Shown here piece after piece: positions 53,501 to 59,705 of a stretch of 64,000 nucleotides of DNA. Source of the stretch: Acridotheres tristis (Eukaryota; Chordata; Aves; Passeriformes; Sturnidae); contig CM072884.1 in assembly GCA_037013685.1 (NCBI GenBank), positions 110,090,048-110,154,047 on the forward strand, in the 5' to 3' direction. Position numbers and translations under genes: made by a program. Positions within the stretch are counted from its first letter, which is position 1; the number at the start of each line of letters is the position of its first letter. Under the pieces are notes generated by a model. It was not told the origin of the DNA, ran no database searches, and saw nothing but the letters and a program-made list of their open reading frames with translations.

Positions 53501-54411
53501 AAATTAACATCCGCAAATGTAAGTGCATATATATACACAAATATCTGATATCACACTGCCTGCTATAGTCCCTGATTTTTAATTAATCTTTTTCAATCTT
53601 TTTCGCCTTATGAACTTCCACATAACCAGGGTCTTGTTTTATAATTCTGGCATATTCACAGGAAAAAAGAGTCATCCCACGATCACAGTTAAAACTGAAA
53701 TTGCTTTGTTCCTGGTGCTCAACTAGTGAAAATGTCATAAAATAGCTCAGATGCAAAGTACTTTGTCTTTCATTTGTTATTTTTTTGTTATTCACACACA
53801 ATTGACTCAGTATTCTGGACCACATGAACTGATGCCATAAAACTTCCATGATTAGTTTTCCAAAACCAAGAAGGGTTTGATTTTTGTTTGGTTTTGCTGG
53901 GGGGGGGGTTTGCTGTTTGGTTTTTCTTTTTTTGTTTTTTGGTTTTTTTTTAATATTGCAGTAGCAAGAACTAAAATCGCAATTGTACAAGTCTGTATAA
54001 CACATCAAATTACTGGGGAGAAAATACACTTCTGGCTAAGAAAAGAAAGCTCATCTTGAGCACTCCTCCCACCTAGGATCTTGAAAACGCAATTTATTCT
54101 TTCAAATACATACATTGCACAGAAAAGAACAAAAGGCTTTTTTCTCTAGCACAATTGACTAGTAAGAGTTTGTCTGGGTTTCCCAGACAAAGATTCTCAC
54201 TTTTTAAATGGCAGCAATATTTATTTATTATACAACTGACTGTATGTTCTTCCTGTATGTACTAAGCAATGAAAAAGCAAAAATTCTGAGCAAGGCAACA
54301 GATACAAACTCACACTGTCCACAGCAATGATCACCACCAACACTCCAAGACTTACCACTGATCCCGTGAGAATGAAGTGATGAAACGAATCCCAGGAGGA
54401 AGCTGAGCCAT
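26551..54411 (-). CDS. SLC37A1: Solute carrier family 37 member 1 (glucose-6-phosphate:phosphate antiporter), complete CDS in 19 exons
   Basis: Joining the 19 coding exons listed below gives 1581 nt, or 526 codons plus TGA, close to the 533 residues of human SLC37A1. SLC37 proteins belong to the organophosphate:phosphate antiporter branch of the major facilitator superfamily; SLC37A1 exchanges glucose-6-phosphate for inorganic phosphate across the ER membrane. Visible in the product are SRK at residues 38-40 in the first helix/loop (the substrate-site Arg-Lys region of the family), a luminal loop at 47-87 with the sequon N77-A-S, GERLPIRYYL at 117-126, the OPA-type stretch GLVQTTGWPSVV at 162-173, a variable central cytosolic loop at about 240-315, and the C-terminal half with LITTAVSADL and AIIDGTGSVG. 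Residue matches favour SLC37A1 over SLC37A2, for example YWVSTCWGLSFVVPG and ADACALL. All junctions keep phase and there are no stops or frameshifts. Seen: frame and splice sites. Known: family function. Inferred: the exact avian substrate. Confidence 0.97.
27207..27259 (-). CDS. SLC37A1: SLC37A1 coding exon 18, residues 505-522
   Basis: The 53-nt exon, acceptor TTTGCAG and donor CT|GTAAGT, encodes LLLRLIQKELQCHADHS. It aligns with human LIRLIHKELSCPGSATGD at the cytosolic C terminus. If the donor were not used, translation would stop at the TAA overlapping it and the protein would end ...HADHSL. Splicing to exon 19 adds FKEH instead. Confidence 0.92.
27260..29150. other. SLC37A1 intron between coding exons 17 and 18
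   Basis: A 1.9-kb AT-rich intron with a 17-A run at about 27380 and a 14-A run at about 27578. No exon or repeat family recognised. Confidence 0.6.
29151..29248 (-). CDS. SLC37A1: SLC37A1 coding exon 17, residues 472-504 (last helices)
   Basis: The 98-nt exon, acceptor TTTTAG and donor CTA|GTAAGT, completes G472 and encodes AALGPLLAGLISPSGWNNVF and YMLMVADACALL. The ADACALL ending is diagnostic of SLC37A1; SLC37A2 has a different sequence there. Confidence 0.97.
29804..29882 (-). CDS. SLC37A1: SLC37A1 coding exon 16, residues 446-472
   Basis: The 79-nt exon, acceptor CTGCAG and donor G|GTAAGC, encodes GTHKSLKGNARALSTVTAII and DGTGSV. The block is almost identical to human and packs against the substrate cavity in helix 11. 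Confidence 0.97.
30747..30820 (-). CDS. SLC37A1: SLC37A1 coding exon 15, residues 421-445
   Basis: The 74-nt exon, acceptor GAACAG and donor TTG|GTGAGT, encodes V421 then MLLISGALVNGPYALITTAV and SADL. GPYxLITTAVSADLG is a near-invariant SLC37A1/A2 segment. The introns on both sides (30821-31591 and 29883-30746) show nothing else. Confidence 0.97.
31592..31640 (-). CDS. SLC37A1: SLC37A1 coding exon 14, residues 405-421
   Basis: The 49-nt exon, acceptor TTTACAG and donor G|GTGAGT, encodes LYMFSAVSKMGLEATV. It matches human LYIFSTVSKMGLEATI. It is the loop before helix 10. Confidence 0.95.
32291..32376 (-). CDS. SLC37A1: SLC37A1 coding exon 13, residues 376-404
   Basis: The 86-nt exon, acceptor TTTCAG and donor ACA|GTAAGA, encodes GGILAGLISDRLEKRASTCG and MMLLLAAPT. 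ISDRLEKRAST is the second-half MFS motif A loop between helices 8 and 9, and it is nearly identical to human SLC37A1. Confidence 0.97.
32377..33228. other. SLC37A1 intron between coding exons 12 and 13
   Basis: No exon, repeat family or notable structure seen. Confidence 0.6.
33229..33291 (-). CDS. SLC37A1: SLC37A1 coding exon 12, residues 355-376
   Basis: The 63-nt exon, acceptor CATCAG and donor G|GTAAGT, completes E355 and encodes HLDAKRAGDLSTLFDVGGIF plus the first base of G376. It matches human HLDAKKAGELSTLFDVGGIF closely (helix 8 entry). Confidence 0.97.
33505..33815 (-). mobile_element. CR1 LINE 3' fragment, minus strand
   Basis: The plus-strand text starts with the reversed CR1 terminus 'atcacagaattacagaatgg' and 'tctgggttggaagggat', then 'ccatccagtccaacccctct', and ends near 'gttggtccatctt'. 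It lies about 210 nt 5' of exon 12 in gene orientation. It is strongly diverged, with no coding frame. Confidence 0.9.
34197..34287 (-). CDS. SLC37A1: SLC37A1 coding exon 11, residues 325-355 (helix 7)
   Basis: The 91-nt exon, acceptor TCTCAG and donor G|GTGAGT, encodes GVVEFSLCLLFAKLVSYTFL and FWLPLYITNV. This is transmembrane helix 7 and the conserved FWLPLYI motif shared by SLC37A1 and SLC37A2. Confidence 0.97.
35515..35785 (-). mobile_element. CR1-type LINE fragment, minus strand
   Basis: The minus strand encodes the degraded CR1 tail peptide GLIYLEERRLRGALIAPCSF and ends (plus-strand left side) in 'tcagtcagaagggacctaca', the CR1 3' sequence. It lies in the intron just upstream of exon 11, same orientation as the gene. 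No intact frame remains. Confidence 0.75.
35868..35999 (-). CDS. SLC37A1: SLC37A1 coding exon 10, residues 281-324 (end of cytosolic loop)
   Basis: The 132-nt exon, acceptor TTGCAG and donor CCT|GTGAGT, encodes DPEVQHLLSDSENCS through GTSAISFLGALRIP. DPEVQHLLSD corresponds to human DPEMQCLLLSD. AISFLGALRIP is the conserved amphipathic entry into helix 7. The serine-rich middle (residues 290-303) is bird-divergent. Confidence 0.95.
37273..37390. repeat. Perfect 18-bp inverted repeat with 82-bp spacer
   Basis: The arm CACCTGAGCCCAGACACT at 37273-37290 is the exact reverse complement of AGTGTCTGGGCTCAGGTG at 37373-37390. The spacer is not self-complementary. In SLC37A1 pre-mRNA the arms could pair as an intronic stem. 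Confidence 0.9.
38691..38930 (-). mobile_element. CR1 LINE 3' fragment, minus strand
   Basis: Read on the plus strand it opens with the reversed CR1 tail 'agaatcacagattggttggg' and 'gttggaaaggacttgaagatc', followed by 'ctgtccagcctggctttgg' and 'cagggatgggacagccacag'. These are stock CR1 3' sequences. It lies in the same orientation as SLC37A1, truncated and diverged. Edges are approximate. Confidence 0.85.
39819..39902 (-). CDS. SLC37A1: SLC37A1 coding exon 9, residues 253-280 (central cytosolic loop)
   Basis: The 84-nt exon, acceptor TTTTTTTAG and donor CAG|GTGAAA, encodes GSKTFLNGASRCRIQ and PTLNAKENGKLQ. It aligns loosely with human SKGYENGTNRLRLQ...SEKNKPL in the hydrophilic loop between helices 6 and 7. 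The weak conservation is normal for this loop. Phase 0 at both ends fits its neighbours. Confidence 0.85.
39903..41928. other. SLC37A1 intron before coding exon 9
   Basis: A 2-kb stretch with unique sequence only; no exon or repeat family recognised apart from the candidate cassette at its right edge. Confidence 0.6.
41929..41967 (-). CDS. SLC37A1: Candidate 39-nt cassette exon of SLC37A1 (13 in-frame residues)
   Basis: On the minus strand a TTTATTTGCAG acceptor is followed by 39 open nt encoding CGREPNISPEFVV and a strong GTGAGT donor. Both flanking junctions are phase 0, so inclusion would add 13 residues to the variable cytosolic loop without a frameshift (539 instead of 526 residues). 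The human protein has no equivalent. It could be a real alternative exon or a chance pseudo-exon; sequence alone does not decide. Confidence 0.4.
41968..44343. other. SLC37A1 intron after coding exon 8
   Basis: A 2.4-kb stretch with no mobile element seen. Open frames on both strands near 43.5-44.05 kb have no recognisable product and I treat them as chance. Confidence 0.6.
44344..44381 (-). CDS. SLC37A1: SLC37A1 coding exon 8 (38 nt), residues 240-252
   Basis: This small exon, acceptor TTTCAG and donor AGT|GTAAGT, encodes H240 then PKDVSCSCTPSS. It matches the start of the central cytosolic loop of SLC37A1 (HPNDVRCSST in human). The flanking intron phases force the reading frame, which supports it despite its size. 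Confidence 0.93.
44790..45172 (+). mobile_element. CR1 LINE fragment (3' part), plus strand, in SLC37A1 intron
   Basis: The text runs from the CR1 region with 'ggctcaggggtg', 'ggaatttcttcactcaaagg' and 'actggaaagggctgcccagg' to the typical 3' tail 'ggatgaccttgaagggcttt' and 'cagtgattctg'. It lies antisense to SLC37A1 and stops about 120 nt from exon 7. It is diverged and has no intact reverse transcriptase frame. Confidence 0.85.
45291..45457 (-). CDS. SLC37A1: SLC37A1 coding exon 7, residues 184-240 (helices 5 and 6)
   Basis: The 167-nt exon, acceptor AATGCAG after a long T tract and donor GAAC|GTGAGT, encodes RGLIMGVWNSHTSVGNILGS through VVPGVVVAVMGVVCFLFLIE. It covers transmembrane helices 5 and 6. 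GVWNSHTSVGNILGS is strongly conserved in SLC37A1/2, and YWVSTCWGLSFVVPG is specific to SLC37A1. Confidence 0.97.
45458..47235. other. SLC37A1 intron between coding exons 6 and 7
   Basis: A 1.8-kb AT-rich intron with no exon or mobile element seen. An A/T homopolymer tract of about 15 lies next to the exon 7 acceptor and forms its polypyrimidine tract on the minus strand. Confidence 0.6.
47236..47312 (-). CDS. SLC37A1: SLC37A1 coding exon 6, residues 159-184 (OPA-family signature)
   Basis: The 77-nt exon, acceptor TTTCAG and donor AAG|GTAAAT, encodes IANGLVQTTGWPSVVTCIGN and WFGKG. The NGLxQTTGWPSVV...GNWFGKGRRG stretch is the hallmark of the organophosphate:phosphate antiporter family and lines the helix 4-5 region. 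Confidence 0.97.
47313..48810. other. SLC37A1 intron between coding exons 5 and 6
   Basis: A 1.5-kb intron with no exon, repeat family or other clear feature. Confidence 0.6.
48811..48946 (-). CDS. SLC37A1: SLC37A1 coding exon 5, residues 113-158 (MFS motif and helix 3-4)
   Basis: The 136-nt exon, acceptor TTCCAAG and donor CAG|GTAGGC, encodes SGLIGERLPIRYYLTGGMLA and continues through FGLGYFYNVHNLWFYIMAQ. GERLPIR is the counterpart of the MFS motif A between helices 2 and 3. The LPIRYYLT variant separates SLC37A1 from SLC37A2 (LPLRYYLS). Confidence 0.97.
48947..49755. other. SLC37A1 intron between coding exons 4 and 5
   Basis: I see nothing beyond ordinary unique sequence. Confidence 0.6.
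49756..49834 (-). CDS. SLC37A1: SLC37A1 coding exon 4, residues 87-113 (transmembrane helix 2)
   Basis: The 79-nt exon, acceptor CTTAG and donor AAG|GTAAAA, encodes D87 then KSNYKQLLGALDYSFLCAYA and VGMYL, ending within S113. The hydrophobic stretch is transmembrane helix 2 and aligns to human SLC37A1 without gaps. Confidence 0.96.
49835..51658. other. SLC37A1 intron between coding exons 3 and 4
   Basis: A 1.8-kb intron with A/T-rich simple stretches (for example near 50000 and 50930) and no exon or mobile element that I can recognise. Confidence 0.6.
51659..51779 (-). CDS. SLC37A1: SLC37A1 coding exon 3, residues 47-87 (luminal loop)
   Basis: The 121-nt exon has a TTCCAG acceptor and a G|GTAAGG donor. 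It encodes GELHKHCAS through NASQCGWEPF. This is the large hydrophilic loop after helix 1. It carries one N-glycosylation sequon (N77-A-S79) just before the conserved CGWxPF, where the human protein also has a sequon. The middle of the loop (residues 56-75) is the least conserved part. Confidence 0.95.
51780..52630. other. SLC37A1 intron between coding exons 2 and 3
   Basis: I see no exon, repeat family or notable structure here. Confidence 0.6.
52631..52712 (-). CDS. SLC37A1: SLC37A1 coding exon 2, residues 19-46 (first transmembrane helix)
   Basis: The 82-nt exon is bounded by an ATAG acceptor and an AAG|GTAAGA donor. It encodes the end of W19 and then YRAFIFSLTFLLYASFHLSR and KPISIVK. It forms transmembrane helix 1 and the conserved SRKP motif at 38-41; the Arg and Lys correspond to the substrate-site residues of SLC37A4. 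Confidence 0.97.
52713..54355. other. SLC37A1 intron between coding exons 1 and 2
   Basis: No exon or recognisable mobile element. A T/G-rich low-complexity stretch with a run of ten G lies at about 53880-53950. Confidence 0.7.
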
Positions 54412-54433
54412 CTACACTAGAGCTGGCACCAGA
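54356..54433 (-). CDS. SLC37A1: SLC37A1 coding exon 1 with short 5' UTR (CDS 54356-54411), residues 1-19
   Basis: On the minus strand a CCTGCAG acceptor is followed by 22 nt of 5' UTR and then ATG at 54411. The codons read MAQLPPGIRFITSFSRDQ plus TG of W19, then the donor GTAAGT at 54355. This matches the SLC37A1 N terminus (MARLPAGIRFIISFSRDQW in human), which fixes the start. An in-frame TAG immediately precedes the ATG. Confidence 0.96.
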
Positions 54434-57182
54434 CTGCAGGTGACACAATTATGTACGTGTGACAGCGTTATTTGTTCTTCTGGAAGTCTAACAAAGATTC
54501 CCCCGAAGCCTCTGGATTCCACAAATGTGGAATATCTGCTGCTAGGCTGATGTCCTTGCAGGTTTTGGTTTTTTTTCCTTCTACCTTCAGTCAGCACGTG
54601 GCAAATTCTTCACTCTGCCTTTGTTTACTGCTGATCTCCAAACAAGAGAAGGTGGTAAGTAAATAGTCTGCTTGAGTTATTGGGTTATTTTCTAATCAGA
54701 ACATTTGAATCAGCAGTTATCCATTTCAGAGGTAAGTAATTAACATCACTAAACTGCACATCAAAAATTCAGTGGAGAACTTTAAGGCTATATAAATTGC
54801 AGCCTTCTCTGACTTTTATAATGTATTATTTATTTGGAGAGTTCGGCATGGTACAAAGCAGCGGAGACACAAAGGAAAGATGCACTCAGAACTTGACCCA
54901 AAGCCAGCTTCCATCAAAACACTCTGCTTTTGTCCCAGAATGGCTAGTAAGAGGCAACTCCCCAGCTCACAAAGCTCTGTTTGAGCACATCAGAAACATT
55001 CATGAGCTTGCAATTTGTTCAAAAAATGGCTGTAGTGTTTCCACTACAATGAGAATGAGAGACTCCTCCAGCTTGAGAGTGAGTGGTGCTAAACAATGCT
55101 GCTGGCAAGGCTTGACCAGCACTCCCTCTTCCACCCCATTTCCCTGACCCAGTACCAGCACTGCACAAAGCTCCACACCATCAGAAAGCCTTGGAAAAGG
55201 AAAAATCAAGTTTTTTCAGCACTTGAGCTCCCTACACCAGCACAATGGAGAAGGCAGGATCATGTGTGTCCTCAATATACAGCAAAGAGCGAGACTCTGC
55301 AGTTTGTTTCAAACTTTCACAAAGTTCCTCTTGTTTGCTCCAACATGGGCTGAAGCTCCTTGACAATAAAAACCCCCATACTTTATTCCAGGTACTGCAA
55401 CAGGAACTGGCTGGACTGTAACCTGGCAGCAGCTCAGGCAGGTGACAAAAGGAGCCATAGGGAAAAGGTGTGACCACAATTCATACACGCAAACCCAGCC
55501 ACCCCAGCAGGATGCTGGGGACACTCCAGAGTCTGCAACGACCCCACAACCCTCCTGGCAGCCCTGTTTAATGTAAGCACAAGCAACTGTCATGCTCCTG
55601 ATGGGAAGCTGGGAGGATTCAGGATGAGCTCTCCTGGTAAAACAACAGGAGGTGAGCCAAAGCAAGAAAGCACAACTGCCAAACCCACGGCTGGTGTTCA
55701 CCTGAGAGTTTTAGGGGCTGCCACAGGGCAGGCAAAGGTGTGAGACTCTCTCCTCTCCTCTCCTCTTCACTGCCCCGTCTTACAACAGAAATCAAAGCTG
55801 CTGGTCCTCAGCCAGGTAAGTGACAACAAACAGGATTTGCTGTGTCCAAGCAGGCAACTTGAAAGCTTCACCACCTACACAGGCTTTCTCCCCAGGAATA
55901 GAGGAACACTACCCCCTTCTTACATAACAGCATATCCTACCAAAAGATTCAGGCTCTGCTCCTTTATGATAACACATTTTTGTCATACTTCTATTTTTTC
56001 TAGTGTCCTGGTTCAGCTTGCCACCTCCCTACCCTAAAAGTGAATTGACTTGCTAATCTCGTTTGGCATGTTCCACCTCCTCCCTGGCCCTGAATCAGAT
56101 TGTGCAATTAATCAAACCCCATAATCATTCCCGCCCAACACGAGTTTCCTACCTCCTCTCTGAGGTTGCAGAGGTTAGAGAAAGTGCAATCCTACCCTCT
56201 TCTCCCCCTCCCAACTCCAAAGATCCCCGCCTCTCTTTTAGTCCTACAGCCATGGTTCAGGTGCCTGATACATCAGAAATCCTGCCCTGAGATACAGCTG
56301 ATCCAAGAGAGAACATTAACTCATTCCGTGGCCACAAAACTGCCATGAAGGATGAATCCAAGGCAGCAGGAGCATAAAGATAAGGACTAAAAGATGGGAT
56401 TTTCCCTTACAGCCACAGCTGACTAGTTAGGTCAGATTTCAAAATTCCAATTTCAAAACAACTATTTCTCATCAGTAATCTGTGTTTGGTTGAAATGAGC
56501 TGCAGATAGCTCCAAGTGGGAGAAAAAAGGTAAGGAGAAAAAGAGGTTGGCATAAGTAGCTCACAGCAGGAGTGAATTTTTCCTCCAGCAGTAACAGATT
56601 CACTTCAGGTTGATCCCAAACCCTATTTCTCCTCTCTCAAAATACCAAAATTATTTCACCAACCACACCAAGAGAGGTGACAGAAATACCTAGTGGAAGG
56701 AAACCTGAGAAGCCAGCAAAGAACAAACACCTGAGGTCAAACACTTCCTTAAACGGTTCTCTTAAATTATAATAGGACAGGACAATTATCAGTATAGCAA
56801 AGCAATTGTTTAGCAGGTTACTATTTAACAGCTCCAGTGCAAGCAGGAAAAGACTTCACACATCTTATAAAAGGTTTGAGTGCTCAGTGGTCACGCCAGG
56901 TTGCACATCTGTACTCACACCACCCCTCAGCAGTATACCTTTAGGATCTAATCCCATCACAAGGATCCAGCACTTTCCCAGCAAAGAAGACTGGACTATC
57001 AGCAGCACAGAGAGAACTGCAGCCTAACTCGATTTGACAGGGGTTGATTTCATTTTATGTGCTGCAGGCAGGAACACCTGAGCTCTCATTTACTTGTCAA
57101 CAACCTGCCTCTGTCTCCACATATATGTAAGTTCCCCTGACATTCATGTGCATTTTAATAAACATAAAAAATATCCTCCAAA

Positions 57183-57602
57183 TGATGCCTTGAAGTTTCA
57201 GCTTTCATATTCTCCAGATTCAGTATTGCATTAGTGTATAACTCTGAACTTCATATCCAGGGTTAGCAAGTTCTCTTCACAGTTTAGTCAGACAAAACCA
57301 AGGATACCGTTACAGCTTCAAAAGTGTAACAAAGTATAAACAACTGCGAATTGAAGAGAGCAATCTGGGAGGATTGGACTTCATAATCTAAAGTTATAAT
57401 TGGACAATTAAGTCCAATATGTAAATGAACAAAAAAACTTATAAAAGCATGAAAACGTGTGACCCAGCATCTATCTTGGGTGTAGCCACGGCCAGGCTCT
57501 TGTAGTGCCCAAGGTGTATCCTTGTAAGGCCTCTTAATAAATACCTACTTTATTCCTTTAACACTGTCTAGCCTCTGCTCTAGGCAGCCTCTCAAGGCAT
57601 CA
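57183..57602 (+). mobile_element. Solo LTR of an avian endogenous retrovirus (copy B), plus strand
   Basis: The 420-bp element has ends TGATGCCTTGA...TCAAGGCATCA, a TATA box at 57439-57447 (TTATAAAAG) and AATAAA at 57536-57541, giving a clear U3-R-U5 layout. It aligns end to end with copy A at 6092-6537 in the opposite orientation. The flanks CAAA and CACC do not form a clean duplication. It lies in SLC37A1 intron 1, antisense to the gene, with no internal retroviral genes. Confidence 0.88.
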
Positions 57603-58407
57603 CACCTAAGCAAAGAAATTTGTGGCAATAAAACTTGTGATAACAGGTTGTAAAGATGACCTTCTGCTGTAGAATAAAGCAGATTTTAGAAACCAAGCTA
57701 TACTTCAGAAATCACACTAATAGGCAACAACACATTACCAGCAGTTTACCAATACAATTTTTTATATTTCAGTTTAACTGATTAAGCCCAAGGGCAACGT
57801 CCCATTCAATCACTCAAACTTGTTTTATTTTCTTTCATTTTCAGCAACTATTTCTGCCGATAATGAAACCAAACCTCCGCTTCCTCCCTGCTGTACTGAC
57901 ACGTACAGAGCGATATTCTCTGAAATCGTATTTACCTTTCAAACTTGGTACTGCTCCTTCTCTGCAGTGGCTGAAGCATACCTTCCTTCCTATTTCAGGG
58001 AAACAAGTCACTGGTGAGCGGCTTTTCCCCCTGCAAACACGGCAAACCCTGGATCAGCTGTGCTGGAGAGGCAGAGGGAAGTGAAGGGAAGGTCCTGCCC
58101 AGCCACGGCACAGTTCAGCTCCCCCGGGGCTGAGATTAATTCTGTGTCTGCAGACACCGGGTAACCAAACCCTCCCCGGGCTGTCCTTAAGGGCTCGAAA
58201 CGCCTTCGCACACACGCGGATCAAATGCATATTGTGCTTAATACCCGGCAGCTCTGCACCTGAGCCAGAACCTGCCAAATCCATCACTCTGCCGCCTTAA
58301 CTAGCCACGTTCCTTCTGTTTAATACAGGGGGGGAAAGGGTTTACCGTGGCTTAGCCACAGAGGAGCACAGCCCCTGTGAGCACACGGTGACCCGCAGGA
58401 CTGATCA

Positions 58408-58571
58408 GGGCAGCTCCGGCCATCCCAAAGGTCAAGGGCAGCTGGACACGAGGGTTCCGGCGATCCCAAAGGTCAAGGGCAGCTGGACACGAGGGCTCCA
58501 ACCATCCCAAAGGTCAAGTGCAGCTGGACACGAGGGCTCCAACCCTCCCAAAGGTCAAGTGCAGCGGAGCC
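58408..58571. repeat. 41-bp minisatellite, four copies, next to the SLC37A1 CpG island
   Basis: The core CCCAAAGGTCAAG begins at 58424, 58465, 58506 and 58547, an exact 41-bp period. The unit continues GGCAGCTGGACACGAGGGCT. Copies differ by only a few substitutions. AGGTCA, a nuclear-receptor half-site, recurs once in every unit. Confidence 0.92.
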
Positions 58572-59125
58572 GAACCGGGGAAGGGGCAGGCACCGCCTTC
58601 CCCCAGGACCCACAGGGAGGGCAGGTGTCGGGCTCTGTCGCGGGTCTCCCGGGGCACCAACCTGCGGTCCCACCCCTGAAACCGAGGAGCGCCTCCCAAA
58701 CGACCCTCCCCGTCCAGCAGGATGGGGGGCTCCGGGCAGCGCCCGGAAAAATAAACGGGAGAAAAAGAGACAAAGGGTAGTGAAGCGCCCGACTCCGCGG
58801 CTACCGCTCCCCGGCCCGGCCCGGCCGCCGCTCCCGAGCGGCCCCGCGGCCGAGGAGCCGCCCCCGCTCCGCCCCCGCCGCGGGCTCGGCAGGTGCGCGG
58901 CCGCCCCCGCCCGCACAGCTTACCCTGGGCTGCTGCTCCTGGCGCCGCTGCTGCCTCCTTCTTCTCTCTCCTATTCCTGCCAGTCTGCCGAGCCGAGCGG
59001 CCGGGCCGGGCGCGGCTGCGGATCGCCGCCCGCCGCCGGAGCTGCGCGGCGGGACCCGGCGGCCTCGGCCCCTCCCCGCCGCGGAGGAGGAGCCTGCGGA
59101 GGGAACCCTTCGCTGTAGGAAGAGC
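58560..59125 (-). promoter_or_regulatory. SLC37A1: CpG-island promoter of SLC37A1
   Basis: This is the most CpG-dense stretch in the window. It is packed with CCGG and CCGCCCC (GC-box-like) words, mainly between 58790 and 59080. It lies directly upstream of the first possible splice donor on the minus strand and 4.2 kb from the start codon. No TATA box is evident, which fits a dispersed CpG-type promoter. The long open frames on both strands here come from the low frequency of stop codons in GC-rich DNA. The transcription start cannot be fixed from sequence alone. Confidence 0.8.
58924..58990 (-). other. SLC37A1: Probable non-coding first exon of SLC37A1 (5' UTR); upper boundary approximate
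   Basis: On the minus strand a strong donor, CAGG|GTAAGC, ends an exon at 58924 within the CpG island. The purine-rich stretch before it (GAGAGAAGAAGGAGGCAGCA) has no start codon in the SLC37A1 frame. It would splice to the acceptor at 54434-54435 just upstream of the initiator ATG. The 5' limit, and whether further untranslated exons exist, is unknown. Confidence 0.5.
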
Positions 59126-59262
59126 AAGGCCAGCAGGTCGAGGAGGTGATCCTGGTCCTCGGTTTAGACCAGGTGAGGCTCCTCTGGGGTGCTGTGTCCA
59201 GGTCTGCGCTCCTAAAGACAAGAGAGATGGGGAGTTCCTGTAGTGGCTCTAGCAGAGGCTGC

Positions 59263-59705
59263 GAAGATAAAGGGACTGGAGCATCTCTGTGATGGGGAAA
59301 AGCTGTGGGAGCTGGGGTTGTTCAGCCTTGAAGATAAAGGGACTGGAGCATCTCTCTGACCAGGAAAGGCTATGGGAGCTGGGGCTGTTCAGCCTCGAGA
59401 GGAGACAACTGAGAGGGGATCTCATTAATGTGTATAAACATCTAAAGAAGTGTGCCAGGAGGATGGATCCAGGCTCTGTTTCGTTGATGCTCAGCAGCAG
59501 GACAAGAGGAATGGGCAGGAGCTGGTGCCATGGAAGTTCCACCTGAACACTGACTAAGCACTGGGACAGATTGTCCAGAGAGGGTGTGGAGTCCCCTTAC
59601 TGGAGATATTCCAGAACCATCTGGACACAATCCTGTGCCATGTCCACCAGGGAGGTTGGACCTGTGGCTCACTGTGGTGCCTTTCAGCCTGACCATTCTG
59701 TGATT
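59263..59705 (+). mobile_element. CR1 LINE 3' fragment with internal tandem duplication, plus strand
   Basis: The plus strand encodes the CR1 peptide LWELGLFSLERRQLRGDLIN followed by the CR1 3' region ('ggaagttccacctgaac', 'ccagggaggttggacctg') and the terminal 'ctgaccattctgtgatt'. A 67-bp unit (59263-59329) is repeated at 59330-59396. It lies just upstream of the SLC37A1 CpG island. No intact ORF. Confidence 0.88.

Larger units (their letters stand above)
54434..58923. other. SLC37A1 intron 1 (inferred)
   Basis: This interval lies between the CpG-island exon and the start-codon exon. It holds one solo LTR at 57183-57602 and part of a 41-bp minisatellite near its right end. The rest is unique-looking AT-moderate DNA in which I see no further exon. 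Confidence 0.6.

Noticed and set aside
58514..59221. 235-codon minus-strand frame and overlapping plus-strand frames in the CpG island
   Set aside because: Frames are open on several phases and both strands at once because GC-rich DNA lacks stop codons. The peptides are low-complexity Ala/Gly/Arg/Pro with no recognisable domain, and the region is the SLC37A1 promoter.
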